The notes: generated by a model from the sequence alone, not told the origin. A DNA stretch of 64,000 nt from Ceratothoa steindachneri (GCA_963969495.1 OZ018323.1:77477583-77541582); one strand, 5' to 3'; shown: positions 46,658 through 58,209, numbered from the stretch's first letter. A program made the numbers and translations.

Positions 46658-47213
46658 CCGACAGGAAGGTTGTGCCGCGATTTCAAAGGTTAATAAAAAA
46701 ACAAACACATGAAGATACAAAAAAGAAACCTTTTTATTTCTATGAAGTACATTAAATGCCATTTTTTGTGTGTTTCAATTAGCAACCCATCATCGCCTGG
46801 AGTGGAGAGCATCGTTCATTTGTTGTTGAAGAGTTTGTTAAGAACGGTGAATCCGTTGTAACGACGTAACATTCCTTCCGAAAACAGTTTGCGCTTCGTC
46901 GTCATGATCCCAAATCGGATAGAATAACAATTCGTCGATCGGTTTCCAACTTTACACAAACAAGAAAAGTCCTGGCCGTCCCAGGACCGCTACAGGACCC
47001 CAAAATGTCGTAGCTATGACAGCTTCAATACAGCGGTCTCCCAAAACTTTCTGCACGAAAACACGCAGCTGCCTTACACATGTCCGATCAAAACCACTTA
47101 AATCACAATGGCATTTAATGTACTTCATAAAAATAAAAAGGTTTTTCTTGTATCCTCACGTGTTTATTTTTCATTAACCTTCGAAATTGGGGCAACCTTT
47201 CTACCACCCACTG
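46658..47213. mobile_element. deleted mariner/IS630-like element with ~105-bp terminal repeats
   Basis: The left terminus (46658-46763) and right terminus (47107-47213) are inverted copies, with CTTTTTATTT, TATGAAGTACATTAAATGCC and ATT in common. The centre keeps only the N-terminal DNA-binding half of a transposase: WSGEHRSFVVEEFVKNGESV (46799-46855), a stop, FRKQFALRRHDPKSDRITIR, then shifted SPGRPRTATGPQNVVAMTAS. The catalytic half is gone. The element is therefore a non-autonomous deletion form of about 556 bp. Confidence 0.8.
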
Positions 47214-47244
47214 TATATATATAATTCTGGAAAAATATTCGAGA

Positions 47245-47246
47245 TT

Positions 47247-47283
<37 letters not shown>

Positions 47284-47650
47284 CTAACTCTATAATTTAA
47301 GAAGGGGTTTTTTTTTAATATTTGAATAAAAATTGCATCTTAGTTTGGTTATGTCATGTTTTATTATTAAAGTTATTTCTAATAATTCTTTTATAATATC
47401 AAAGACAAAATGGTGAAGTTCAGAAATAAATATAAGTCTCGAAATTATGTGAATTTTTAAAACCCAAAGAATTACAAATGGTGGAGTTCAGAAAATTTAT
47501 TTTTATATATCTTCTTCTATAACTATATTTTAGCAACGTGATATTTTGAAAGGGGGAAAATTTTGTTTAGAGTTCATTTTTAAAATTATTATAATTGGTG
47601 AAGTTCAGAAAATGTATAAAAATTTAACCATGGTTGCTTTTTTTTAGATT
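47245..47650 (+). mobile_element. Penelope-like end repeat (GGTGAAGTTCAG family)
   Basis: It starts with (CAT)n at 47250-47282, then CTCTATAATTTAAGAAGGGG and GGTTATGTCATG. The word GGTGAAGTTCAGAAA (or GGTGGAGTTC) occurs three times (about 47412, 47480, 47596). The same sequence is found at 59190-59560 and inverted at 59640-59850. It sits directly upstream of the nuclease piece at 47702. Confidence 0.6.
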
Positions 47651-47659
47651 TTAAATTTT

Positions 47660-48733
47660 AATCTTAGTAGCGAAGCACAAGCTCTGCCCTACGGGAAGAG
47701 CTTGACATCTAAGTTTAACAGACTCCTTTTCTCTACCCTCAACAATCATTTCCCTCAATGCCAATTCATTTGTTTTCATTCTAACACTGTATCGTTAAAT
47801 TCCTTTTTTCTCCATAAGGAGCCAATCCCTTTGGGTTTGCGATCCTGTATAGTTTACAATTATACATCTACGACCCGTCACAGTCGTTATGTAGGCCAAA
47901 CTGGCTTACAACTTAAATGCAGGATTGCAAAGCACTTAGGATTGTCTCATAGGACTGGTATTTCCATTTCTAAACCTGAAGCCTCTTCCATCAGGTAACA
48001 TTCTGAGTATCACCATCATCCTCTTAATTCTAATTCATTTACCATATGATACTTCAGCCTTAACTTCTCTCGATTTGAAAATCTTAGAGTCACTGTACAT
48101 CAATAAAATAAAACCCAACCTAAATAATTACTCCACCTCAATTAAACTATTCGTTATATAACCAACCAACACTTCAATACATTAACTAGCCAACCGACTA
48201 ACCGAACAAATCTCATTAGTAGTTTTTCTATCGTTTGTTAGTTGATTTCACAACTCCTACGATAAAGGTTAGTCCCTGTTTAGTTCGTTCACATTTGTTT
48301 TCGATTTTTTGTTTTTTGTTTATAATTTAATATAATAGGTTATTTCATTGTTTATTCCAGTTACCTTTAATTTTTGATACTCAAGTCAGTTTATGTTATA
48401 ACTTCACTTCTTCCTATTATTTTTCAAAATTACACTGGATAGTATCAATTAATTCTATATATAGTTATTTGTGTTTTACTTTAATCTCAATAATTGTCAA
48501 TTTTATTGATTTAACTTGCCTTTCCCTCCCCCCCCCCGATTTTTTTAGCCATTATATAATGCATGCTCCTAACTGTTTAACTGTTAGCGTTAAAATTTCT
48601 TTTCATTAGTCGATACAGTCGCTGAAGATGGTCCTAGCGACGGTCCGAAACGTCCGGCCAATAAATGATTAGTGTAATCTCCTGGGTCTTCATATTCCTA
48701 CTACGTATCCCCAAAGAACAAACCAATCACAAT

Positions 48734-48735
<2 letters not shown>
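47660..48735 (+). mobile_element. Penelope-like element, 3' half with endonuclease
   Basis: It contains the GIY-YIG nuclease piece (47702-47998), a ~600-bp AT-rich 3' region, the CTGAAGA-hairpin-GAAAC motif (48622-48650), CCGGCCAATAAATGATTAG, TCTTCATATTCCTACTAC and then (AT)n. Its 3' region is repeated twice more as an inverted pair at 55271-56105. No reverse transcriptase remains upstream. Confidence 0.82.
47702..47998 (+). pseudogene. GIY-YIG endonuclease piece of a Penelope-like element
   Basis: A 98-codon frame. SFFLHKEPIPLGLRSCIVYN and YTSTTRHSRYVGQTGLQLKC cover the connector and the GIY-YIG start (normally VYxYxCxxCxxRYVGxTxRxL). RIAKHLGLSHRTGISISKPE and ASSIR follow. The two Cys residues usually seen before RYVG are replaced by Thr and Arg. 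A stop follows SSIR, cutting off the rest of the domain. Confidence 0.85.
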
Positions 48736-48737
<2 letters not shown>

Positions 48738-48777
<40 letters not shown>

Positions 48778-48795
48778 ATGTGTGTGTGTGTGTGT
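48738..48795. repeat. (AT)n then (GT)n microsatellite
   Basis: AT to about 48770 and TG repeats to about 48794, right after the Penelope-like 3' end. Confidence 0.95.
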
Positions 48796-48799
48796 TTTC

Positions 48800-49700
48800 T
48801 GTGGGTGGTCTAGGGCTACTGGGTATCTTAGCGCCAGCGTAACGGTTTTGTCTGGCGTGTATTTGGGTGTATGTTGGGTATCTTGCGAGTTTCGCCAGCT
48901 GGCATGTTAGACGGGAATGGCGGTATGTGTTGAGTGGTGTGAGTTAGGTTTTTTTTCGTTTAGTGTAGACGTGCGTGTGTAACGAGGATAGCGACATGGG
49001 TATTTCAGAGCAGAGTTCTGAATGCACTGTGCTTTCCTCTTCCATGTGTGACTCGAGACTATTGATATAATTGGAGCGTATGTGACGAGTGGACGAGCCA
49101 GTGTTTTTTATAAGTGTAAGTGTAGTTTGCGGCTTGCAAGGTAAAAATCTACACAGAATTTTGGTGTACATGAAAGCGTAGTTATTTTTAAAAGTAATCT
49201 AGAATATTTTCTTGTGAAGTTTGTATGTAAGTCTTTTGGGAGATGGATAGTTAAGGACTTGTGTATGTGTGTGTATATTTGAATGTTGTGTATGTAATGA
49301 TCACGCGCGCCGTAGAGTGTCGTCTGTTTTCGGAGGATTCGTGCCAATGAGCCACTTGTCTTCATATTCTGTCTTTAGGTGAGGTAGCTGTGAAGGATCT
49401 TGTATTTGAGATCCTCGATCCAAACCTTGTCGAAGGCTTTTTTCACTCCCGGCAGACCACGTCCACCATGAAGAGAGGCTAACTCCATGGTTACATACTG
49501 GTATGTTAAGGCGTTTGCAATCTCCGTCCTTCTTTTCCTGCAGAAGCCATGCTCTTAGGTTCGGCAGTGAGTGAAACAACTTATGGGAGACCAGCCTATT
49601 AATTATTCAGGATTTTTTCGAATACTTTTCCAATTATCTCGAGGAATGAGATCGGTCTGTACTCCATCACTTGTTTGTATGCTTACCTTGTTTGGGAATA
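48800..49700 (-). mobile_element. non-LTR retrotransposon remnant, reverse transcriptase C-terminal part
   Basis: Minus-strand reading: SHKLFHSLPNLRAWLLQEKK and a broken LETxxAFDKVW-like block KKAFDKVWIEDLKYKILHSY (49450-49395), then an abrupt jump to LASRKLHLHL and TLARPLVTYAPI (about 49160-49080), the post-palm block that usually reads RPxxTYAxPVW, and RKAQCIQNSALKY. The palm catalytic motif is deleted. Blocks match the larger copy at 51450-53820 in order. Confidence 0.65.
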
Positions 49701-49842
49701 AAGATCATTTTGGATGTTTATGCATGTTTGATTACTATCTTGCCGCCAATGTCGTATTGAAAAGATTCAACAGACTGTTCTTTGTTCTCACTAGAACCTC
49801 TTTAAAGTTAAGACAATAAATGAATTGAATCGAATGTAAATA

Positions 49843-51068
49843 TTGGGTTGAAGAATAGGTTCTTGCGGTTTTATCAAATTTATTCATTACCATTAACAAT
49901 TTTAGAAAAACTTAATTTTTAATTGATAACAATATGCAATTTAATCAATAATGTATTCTCCGTTGTTATTTACGACTTCTTCCCAACGTTCAGCTAGTTT
50001 TTCGATGCCTCTGCAATAAAAATCTCTGGATTTTGACTCGAAGAATTCGTCTAACTAGGTTCTTAATTCCACATTAGTGTTGAACGAAACGCCGCGCAAA
50101 TTGTTGGAAAGCGATCGGAACAGATGGAAACCTGATGGAGCCAAGTCTGACGAATAAGGAGGATGCAACAGGATTTCCCAATTAATCGTTTGGATGGCGT
50201 TTTTTGTCATATTGGCAATGTGAGGACGAGCATTATCGGGTTGCAGAAGGACTTCATAACGTCGATGAGGTCGCTTTTCACGAATAGCTTCGGCAAGTCG
50301 ATATATTTGTTGAACGTAGAATTCGGCATTGACAATCTCGTTGTTCGCAAGGAGCTTATAAAGAATAATGCCTTCACAATCCCACTACACACACAGCATC
50401 GTCTTTCGTGGATGAAATCCTTGCTTTAATCGCGGAAGTGTTTTTTTATTGGGGCTAAGCCATTGTTTTCGATGGTTCATGTTGACATAAACACACACTT
50501 TTCGGCGCCAGTGATGATGCGGTAAAGAAATCTGTCCTTATATCCACCAGTAGCCTTGTGACGAGCAAGCAAACCTGCGGCAATCATGGAGCGTTGAAGT
50601 TTGTTGCTTTCGCTCAAAGCGCGTGGAACCCATGCACCGAGTTTTTTAACTTTCTTCATCGAATGAAGGTGATTCACTACAGTTTTCTGATCACACGCCA
50701 ATTGTACAGCCAATTCTCTAGTCGATTGACGAGGATTTTCATGAAGAAGGTCGTTCAATCGATCTTCATCCAACTTAATAGGGCGACCAGAACGTTCTTC
50801 GTCATTAAGATTGAAATGACCGTTTTTGAAACGTGAAAACCACCATTGAGCTGTCCTTTCTGATAAAGCATTTTCTCCGTACACAGCACAAATATTGCGA
50901 CGAGCTTTGGCTGCGTTTGCATTGTCCCCGTCTCGATTAAAAATGAATAACCTCAAGTGTCGAAAATGCGCCTTTCTTTCAACTTGTCATTCCATTTTGA
51001 GGGTACAGAACAAAAATTAAATTAACACAACTTTTAAATAGACCGCAATGACTTATTATTCAACTTAA
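49843..51068 (-). mobile_element. nearly full-length mariner element
   Basis: The termini pair imperfectly: TTGGGTTGAAGAATAGGTTC at 49843 against TTAAGTTGAATAATAAGTCA (inverted) ending 51068. At 1.2-1.3 kb it has the standard mariner length. It is a different family from the mariner at 18043. The left terminus is preceded by TA. Confidence 0.85.
49941..50995 (-). pseudogene. mariner transposase pseudogene, first catalytic Asp lost
   Basis: The start codon is at 50995, with a stop at codon 3. The frame then runs RKAHFRHLRLFIFNRDGDNA, IRAVYG-like NICAVYGENALSERTAQWWF, LNDLLHENPRQSTRELAVQL, KKVKKLGAWVPRALSESN and RIITGAEKCVF. The first catalytic position of the DD34D triad should be Asp in TGDEKWV, but here it is Ala (codon at 50516-50514). 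The second (LQPDNARPHIA) and third (HPPYSSDLAPSGFHLF) remain in shifted frame, followed by FFESKSRDFYCRGIEKLAER and GEYIID with a stop at 49941. The length of 1055 nt fits a 345-residue family enzyme plus indels. Confidence 0.88.
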
Positions 51069-51450
51069 AGACGTAGCCTAAGCAAAAGCCTAATAGTCGA
51101 AGCTGTTAAGAGACGTAGCCTAACATTTGCAAATTTTGCTCTCATTATTTATTATTGTTTCTTAATATGTACACAAATCACGTCAACAAAACTTAAATCA
51201 ACACAACATTAACTTATTCCTCAACCTAATAGAAAGAACGCAAGAGGGATCAATGTGGAAAACTGCAGGAGATCGTGTAGTAGAAGAGGAAAGGTTCCTA
51301 AAAACTTTATAGAGGGGATAGGTAGAGTTTAACAGTCGGTGAATGGACACCGAGGCGAGATGTTATTAGGTGTATAGGTAGTGGTATTGGCTACGACTAG
51401 GGCTTCGGGAAAAGGGGTGGTGAGAGAAGAGGCGCGTGTTTATGGAATCG
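51069..51450. other. flank between mariner and non-LTR copy
   Basis: A short region with a repeated GACGTAGCCTAA word (about 51070 and 51110). Nothing else was recognised. Confidence 0.4.
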
Positions 51451-53820
51451 CGCTGTTCAACTTAGTTATTATATGTGGATAGTTATTGGCTAAGAGTGAT
51501 CGAGAGATGCGGGGTTTCTTAATGCCATAGCGACGAATTGTCTTTTGTGTATATGTATGTATGTAAGGTCTCTTGCTCGTTTCCCTAAAAGTCGTGTTAA
51601 ACGGGTGTGGATGCATGTGCTGAGTGGTATTAGTTTGTTGTTTTCATGTAGTGTGTACATAGGAGAGCGACATGCGCGTTTCAGAGCAGATCTGAATACG
51701 CTGGGCTTTCCTCTGCCATGTTGACTCACAGCTACAAGTGTGAGTAGTGCGTATCTAAGGAGTGGTCTGTCTACTGTTTCATATAAGTGTAGCTGTAGTT
51801 TTGGGCTGGCAGGATAACACCTGCGCAGCTTCTTGTTAATGTTTTTGGCCCTGATTGTATGATGTTTTGGTGGGTAATTTTAGGGATTTGTCAGATCTTT
51901 TTCCTAGAATTTCGATGTGAGGTGTATATATGAGTCTTGTTGGGTCTGGATAGTTTGGGTCTGGTGTGTGTGTGTACATATTTATGTTATGCATGTAGTG
52001 ATTGCGTGGGCCGTAGAATGTCACCTGTGTCTCCTAATAATTCGTAGCTATTAGCCACTTATCCTCATAATCTGTCTTCTCGCCCATAATTATTTGTGCA
52101 TGAGGTGCGATTCTATTTGGGTCCTAGCCGCAGAGGAGAATGGTCTCGTCGTTGGCATAGAACAGTCTGTACGTACCTATGTCTGCAATTTTTATGTAGG
52201 CATGGGGTGTCGTTGTTGTACATTATTAAGACTGTGGGTAGCAGTACGCTACTCTGGGGAACGTCTGCGCTGGTATGAATGGGCGTGATGTTGTGTTATT
52301 GTAATTTATGTGGCAACTCCAGTCGGTAAGGTAGCGAGACAGAAGCCTTCTGGTGCAGAGAGGGAGCTCCGTGTTGTTGGCTAATTCTCAACGAAGTCCC
52401 TCATGCCACACTGTATCGAAGGCCTTCTCCATGTCCTTGCTGATAGAGACTGTTTTCTCTCGTGATTGTCGTGCTTTTTGCATCATGTAATGAATGATGG
52501 CCACAGCCACCTGAATGGACCGTTCGCTCCTAAGACCATATTGGCAGGATGAAAATCAGTCACCTCTGCTCCAGAAAATTCTAGAGACGTGTGTTGACCA
52601 TACTGCCAAGTATCTGGCCAATGTGCTCTAATAGATCAATAGGCCTGTAATTGTTTAGGGAGGGGGGGTTCTTGTGTATTAGTATGTTTGGTGAGCTTTA
52701 AATGGTTGTGGGAAGTGGCTAAAGGCGAGTGAAGCGTTGAACAAATGTATGAGTGCATAGAAGATAGTTTATGAGAGGTAGTGAATTATTGTGCCTCGAA
52801 GGCCGGAGGCGCTGGGACGCGTTTTAGGGGTGATTTAATATAGTGTTTTGTTTCCTCGACAATGATAGGAATGGTTAGTCTAAATGTATTGTCGAGTACC
52901 TACATTTGTATCAGGAGTGCGGGCCCAAGCTAATGAGCGTGGAGCCAGTATCATTCCTGGACTTCCTGGAACTTCTCTTGTGCATGTGGTTTTGGTTGGT
53001 TGTGTGTGTGCACCATCTGCTAGTGGGACTTAAATGATTCGAAGATGTCATTATTGTCGGTAGGTGTATGGTTGTTATGTTGGATGGTGATAGGTTTAGG
53101 TGGGTCCGTGCTCAACATCTTTACGAGTCGCCAGAAGAAGGAAGGGTCACTACAGCGAGCGCCGTCCTCAATTCGGATCACCTCGCGCCACTGGTGATTC
53201 CGATCCAGCTGCACGCATTGTAGGATGCCGGCACGTAGGAGTGTGACGTTGTGTTGTCGCAGGCCTCTTTCGTAGTGTTTTTTTTATAGTGTAATGAATC
53301 TTTGTGTGTGTATGTAGAATGTGAAGTATTTTATGCGTGTCTATGTTTTAGGGGGTATGTATGTTACGTGCAGTGTTTATGGAGTCAATGAGTGTACTCT
53401 GGTGGTTGTCTATATGTATATAGTTAGTATTCTAGAGGCTGATGTTATGCGGCTTGTTCGTAGTTATGTGTCTTTTGAATCCCCCCCCTCCTAGTGTAAT
53501 CATAGGGAGTATCAAGAAGATATTATGAGGCATATAGGGATGTGGTCGGATAGTACACGAGGACCTGGGGCCATATGGCTGTGAAAGCGCGTGTGTAGTC
53601 ATTGCGGAAGACTATGAGTATATCTGGGGATTTAGTCTCTCTGCGATGCCCGAAGAATGTGGGAAAGGCTGTGCTGATGTGCTCGCAGCGGAATCGTTGT
53701 AAGACACTAGTCAGTTACCTACCCATATCATTAATGATGTTTAAAAGTAGTGTAGGATGGTATGCATTCAGGTTCACCACAAAGAAAAGGGGAAGGTTGA
53801 TGTTTGATAAATAAATTAAC
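51450..53820 (-). mobile_element. non-LTR retrotransposon, endonuclease and reverse transcriptase remnant
   Basis: On the minus strand the order is an endonuclease end (NLNAYHPTLL, FPTFFGHRRD and GPRVLSDHIPM, 53790-53540), the connector (QLDRNHQWREVIRIEDGARC then FFWRLVKMLSTDPPKPI, 53214-53060), palm motif A in SKDMEKAFDTVWHEGL (about 52440-52390), CHINYNNTTS, and the post-palm block RQTTPRYALLT followed by VFRSALKRACRSPMYTLHEN (51729-51640). The endonuclease signature SDHIP is a good identifier. Frames break every 100-300 bp. The family appears to be that of the copies at 48800 and perhaps 54000. Confidence 0.75.
53020..53214 (-). pseudogene. connector segment of non-LTR polyprotein
   Basis: A 64-codon frame WREVIRIEDGARCSDPSFFW then RLVKMLSTDPPKPI. 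The pattern FWRxxKxLxxxxxxPI followed by a DIFxSF-type helix is the usual region between endonuclease and reverse transcriptase. Confidence 0.6.
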
Positions 53821-53999
53821 AGAACTGCTGGCTTTTATGTACTAAGGACAAAACATTACTCTATCCTAACGTCTGAGCTTGTCGCTGATTGGTCAATGTG
53901 TGGTCATGGTAAAGGATGCAAAGGAAGCAGAAGACAACTTGCTCGGCCATCTTCCGACTTAAGTTGAAGAAGCCCGATGCTTGAACACTTACGCCGCCT

Positions 54000-54910
54000 T
54001 AACGTACTAGCATGTAGCCCAGAGGATAGCCTCTGGCTGCATGGTGGATTTGGTCTATTGGGAAGTGAAAAAAGCCTTCGACATGGTATGGATCGATGGC
54101 CTCAAATAAACGATCACGAAACTCGGGTTGGCCCCACCATTCGCAAAGATCCTCCGCAGGAGAGCGGTAATAACATTCGGGAACCACCTCGAAGGCCCGT
54201 TTGACTTGCTATCCGGAGTCACACAAGGATTGTGTCTGAGTTCTACCTTCTTTACGGTCTACACCAAGGACATTCCGAAACCACTGATCCCCCGAAACCT
54301 CAACGTACAGTACGTAGACGACATCACCCACATTATGACTCGCCAAACCAGATCTAGAAGAGTGATGTCGAGAACGAACAAGACCAAATTCACAAGCAGA
54401 AGGAAAACAGATCCCATCCGAGTGGAAAACACGAGAGCATCCTAGGCTTCAAGATCTCTAAGTATGACCCAAGCAGACACATAAACTGCAAGGTTCAAGT
54501 TGCGAAACATAACTTACTAAACTACACCGATTTCGGAACCTAAACGTAAATAATAAGAAAAAGCTGTACACTTGCCTAGTGAGAACGAAGTTGGTGTACC
54601 CAGCGGTTCCACTCAAAACATCTTCGAGAAGCAGAATGATCCAAATGCAAAGAGGGCAAAATCATGCCTTGCGCTTCACTCACAACACAAAATGGGACGG
54701 TTTTGTCATTTCAAGAAAGCTTCACAGAAGCACTGAGATCGAGACAGTGAATGGTTCCTGCATTCGTGAAGCACCACTAATTGGAACAGGCTGGAAACAA
54801 CTCTCTCACCAGGTACTTTCGACGACTCGTTTATACTATAATACCAGGAGATATACAAGTCGTATATCCTTAGCAAGGTCGGTGGCCTCACCGGCGATCC
54901 ACAAGTAGCC
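54000..54910 (+). mobile_element. non-LTR reverse-transcriptase remnant with intact YVDD
   Basis: The plus strand reads VKKAFDMVWIDGLK (motif A, about 54063-54105, broken afterward), TITKLGLAPPFAKILRRR, NHLEGPFDLLSGVTQGLCLS, TFFTVYTKDIPKPLIPRNLN and VQYVDDITHIMTRQ with YVDD at 54311-54322. After a short thumb the frame decays. The palm with VTQGLCLS and YVDD is typical of Jockey-type enzymes, but the VPQG motif is altered to VTQG. Confidence 0.75.
54128..54445 (+). pseudogene. reverse-transcriptase palm ORF
   Basis: A 105-codon open frame across GVTQGLCLSSTFFTVYTKDI and the YVDD active site. It ends in RTNKTKFTSRRKTDPIRVEN, matching the family's NPxKTxxxxF segment in part. Both flanking parts are in other frames. 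Confidence 0.75.
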
Positions 54911-55185
54911 ATGAAACCAACTGGTTCGTGAATGAAAAAAGTAAAAGGTCATCAAAGTATAGCTTAGATTCTAACCAACTTATTCTTTATGCCGAACTAC
55001 CAATTCGCTAGTGTAAAAAAAAGATCAGATTAATAGAGTAACAAAGCCTCTAAATAAATTACTCGTAGTATATATTATGTAACCGATGAAATGATTCTTT
55101 TTATTATTTACTCTAGTAATTTTGCATCATTTACTTTTTTTTCAGAATTATTATTTTTCTGTTTCAGCAACAATTTGATACATTT

Positions 55186-55187
<2 letters not shown>

Positions 55188-55271
<84 letters not shown>
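55188..55271. repeat. (AT)n microsatellite
   Basis: About 80 bp of AT at the outer end of the left inverted Penelope copy. Confidence 0.95.
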
Positions 55272-55274
<3 letters not shown>

Positions 55275-56103
55275 GAAAATGAAGACCCAGGTGATTACAC
55301 TAATCATTTATTGGCCGGACGTTTCTGACCTACCTTCACTAAGACCATCTTCAGCGACTGTATCGACTAATGAGAAGGAAGAGAAATATTAACGATAACA
55401 GTTAAACGAATGCATTAAATAATAGCTATAAAAAAGCGGATGAAGACAAAAAGATAAAATTGACAATTATTGAGATTAAAGTAAAAACACAAATAAAAAT
55501 ATATAGAATTAATTAATACTATCCAGTGTAATTTAAAAAAAATAATAGAAAGCAGTGAAGTTATAACAGAAACTGACTTGAATATCAAATATTAAAGGTA
55601 ACTGGAGTAAACAATAAAATAACCTATTATATTAAATTATCAAAAACAACAAAAAACCCGAAAACAAATTAGAATGAATTAAACAGTGACTAACCTTTAT
55701 CGTGGGAGTTGTGAAATCAACTAACAAACCATAGAAAAACTACTAACGAGATTTGTTCGGTTGGTCGGTCGGCTAGTTAATGTATTGAAGTGTTGGTTGG
55801 TTATATAACGAATAGTTTAATTGAAAGAAGTAATATATTGTTATTTGTGTTTTTACTTCAATCTCAATAATTGTCAATTTTATCTTTTTGTCTTCATCTG
55901 CTTTTTTATAGCTATTATTTAATGCATTCTTTTAACTGTTATCGTTAATATTCCTTTCCCTTCTCATTAGTCGATACAGTCGCTGAAGATGGTCTTAGTG
56001 AAGGTAGGTCAGAAACCTCCAGCCAATAAATGATTAGTGTAATCACCTGGGGTCTTCATATTCCTACTACATGTCAGATTCCCAAGGAACAAATCAATTA
56101 CAA

Positions 56104-56105
<2 letters not shown>
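55271..56105. mobile_element. two Penelope-like 3' ends in inverted orientation
   Basis: The minus-strand copy (55271 to about 55835) and the plus-strand copy (about 55835-56105) both match 48120-48735. Each ends outward with the CTGAAGA-hairpin-GAAA motif (55354-55322 minus; 55983-56015 plus), an AATAAATGATTAG word and then an (AT)n tract. The left copy is longer (about 560 bp against 270). The shared arm is about 230 bp, with a ~330-bp spacer. Confidence 0.85.

Positions 56106-56138
<33 letters not shown>
56106..56138. repeat. (AT)n microsatellite
   Basis: Short AT tract at the outer end of the right inverted copy. Confidence 0.95.
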
Positions 56139-56139
<1 letters not shown>

Positions 56140-56149
56140 TAAATTATGT

Positions 56150-56400
56150 AAATACTGAGATGGCCCGATCGCCGGGCCCACTTTCTACCTCCCTCTGTAT
56201 TTAAGTTTCACCACTTTCGCCTTCTTCCCCCGCCCCCCTATCCCCGGGAACGAGGAAGGGGCCCCTTACTTTTTCACCATTTTTTTACATAAAATAAAGT
56301 AAGAAATTCTTGCGTTAGTTTCTTGTTACTCTGAGGAAGCTCCCGAGGAGCGAGATGTCAAGGAAGAAGAACCTTGTACCACTTGTGCTTTCTTATCCTC
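56150..56400 (+). mobile_element. Penelope-like 3' end, third type
   Basis: CTGAGGA (56331-56337), one A, a perfect GCTCC-CGA-GGAGC hairpin, then GAGATGTCAAGG. This looks like the GAAACGTC of other copies with one base changed. The upstream 170 bp is GC-rich with a pyrimidine bias. No (AT)n tract follows, but TA-rich sequence does. Confidence 0.45.
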
Positions 56401-56669
56401 CCTGCCCACCTATTTAGTTATATTTGTATATGTATGTATCTGTTACCTTTGTCTATTAATGTATAAATGTGTATCTATCTATACATTGGTATTTCTATAT
56501 ATTGTTCTTTGTACTTCTATTTTCCATTAATTTTCCCAACTCTCTTTTGTTTAATAACACACCAGCGATAGTGATTTGTGTGAATAACAAATTAACGATT
56601 GTCTTTTGTTTTTTGGTGAAACCTCCATTGTTTTATTCAATATTATGCATTCCTCTGTTATTATTCCCT

Positions 56670-57972
56670 TAAGATGGAATAAAAGAAGGCGATTAAGGTC
56701 TCGCTTCTTTTCTTTCATTTCCCGAGCTTTAACTTTCGCATTTGCGCTCTTACATATTTTCGCAATTTCTGACGCCATCTTTCCCCACCCATCTTGTAAT
56801 TTTTCATATATTTGTTTTATTTGTTATTGTGATACTTCTTATTGCTTTTCCAAGCACTCCTCAAGTGTTCGATTGGATTTAAGTCTGGGCTCCGTGGTGG
56901 CCACTCCATAAGGGTGATCCCCATTTCTGCAAACCCATTCTTGGTGTGGTTGGGTGTATAGTATGCGGCTTTGTACTGCTGAAATCTAACTTCATTTCTT
57001 CGTATTTTGGCATCTGCACTTTCTGGATAGATGGTTCTAAAACTTGTGGGAACATGATGATATGACTTGTGGGGTTTCGCTTCACTGAAATAAAACATCT
57101 TCCCTGGCCCTGATGAAGACTATGCCGTGATATAACCATCTCCATGCTTCACAGTTAGTACCACTCAAGCAGGGTGAAATGCCTCTCCAACTCTTCGTGT
57201 CACAAAGCTAGCCCCCAGAAGTGCTGAAAATCTGAAAAATTGTTATAAAAAATTAATTATTTTTTAATAATTTCCTTTCAAGATATATTTAAATGGAATT
57301 ACATAAAATACCTAAAACAACAATACAATAGCTTTACTTAAATACATGATAATTACTTTGATTTAACCAAATAACTTTAGACCATTGTTTATGTATCCAA
57401 TTTTTGCGATCTTTGACCTAGTGAGGAAGTTTTTTTAGGTTGACCTCACATATCCATGTCTTCTTTCTCACTTTGCATCCTTTTAGCCCTTGATCCTTAA
57501 GTCTCCTAGCTGTTCGATGTGATATTTTTGAACTTGAATTTTCATTGAACTCCCCAGCAAGTTCAAGGGTTTTTTTGCGATTCCGTAGTAAAGCCCGAAT
57601 GATAGATTTGCCTTCTCTAGATATTGTAAGACGTTTTATTCAGCTTCTCTTCCTTTATACATAGGTTCTTGGTCTCTTAATATCGTTTTATAATGGCTTG
57701 GACACCATTCCTGGGTCTTTTTAGTCGCGTGCGACTCTATTTCTCATTATGTCGGTCGGTCCGTTCGTCCGTCCATCCGTCCTTTATGTTGTTTTAAATT
57801 TTCTTTCGAATGATATAATTGACAAGTTCCTCTCAAGGTTAGTCCGGAAATTATTGAAAGCTTTGCAGGTCGTAAGATCATAAATCAGAATAAGTGAGAT
57901 CACACGACTTAGGTCAGCAGACCTTTTTTTTGCTCTCTGTGGTTCTGTAAGCTTTTTAGTTTTAGTCATTAC
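56670..57972 (-). mobile_element. Tc1-like transposase remnant, minus strand
   Basis: Minus-strand order: MTKTKKLTEPQRAKKRSADL (57969-57900), a second helix segment with SIIRALLRNRKKTLELAGEF and SHRTARRLKDQGLKGCKVRK (57620-57460), WSKVIWLNQSNYHVF (57390-57340, where the family reads WxxVIWSDESxF, so the Asp-Glu is lost), a GGGSVMVWG-like block in broken frame (57160-57130), and MEWPPRSPDLNPIEHLRSAW (56910-56850), the third catalytic block with its Asp and Glu. Terminal repeats were not located. Confidence 0.75.
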
Positions 57973-58209
57973 TTATTTAGAACGATATTTAATACACAAT
58001 AGTTATGAATTTAAGCTGAAACATAAGATATATTAGTTAAATTCTGATTTTAGAAAACACGCTATTTTAGTAATTACACACGATTTATTAAACTACTAAT
58101 TAATTCAAGCATATTAACAAAATATCTAAACATATTAGCAAAATACACATGATTATCATACATGTTTATGAATAATATGATAAATTCTAAAAAGCTTGAA
58201 TATATATGC

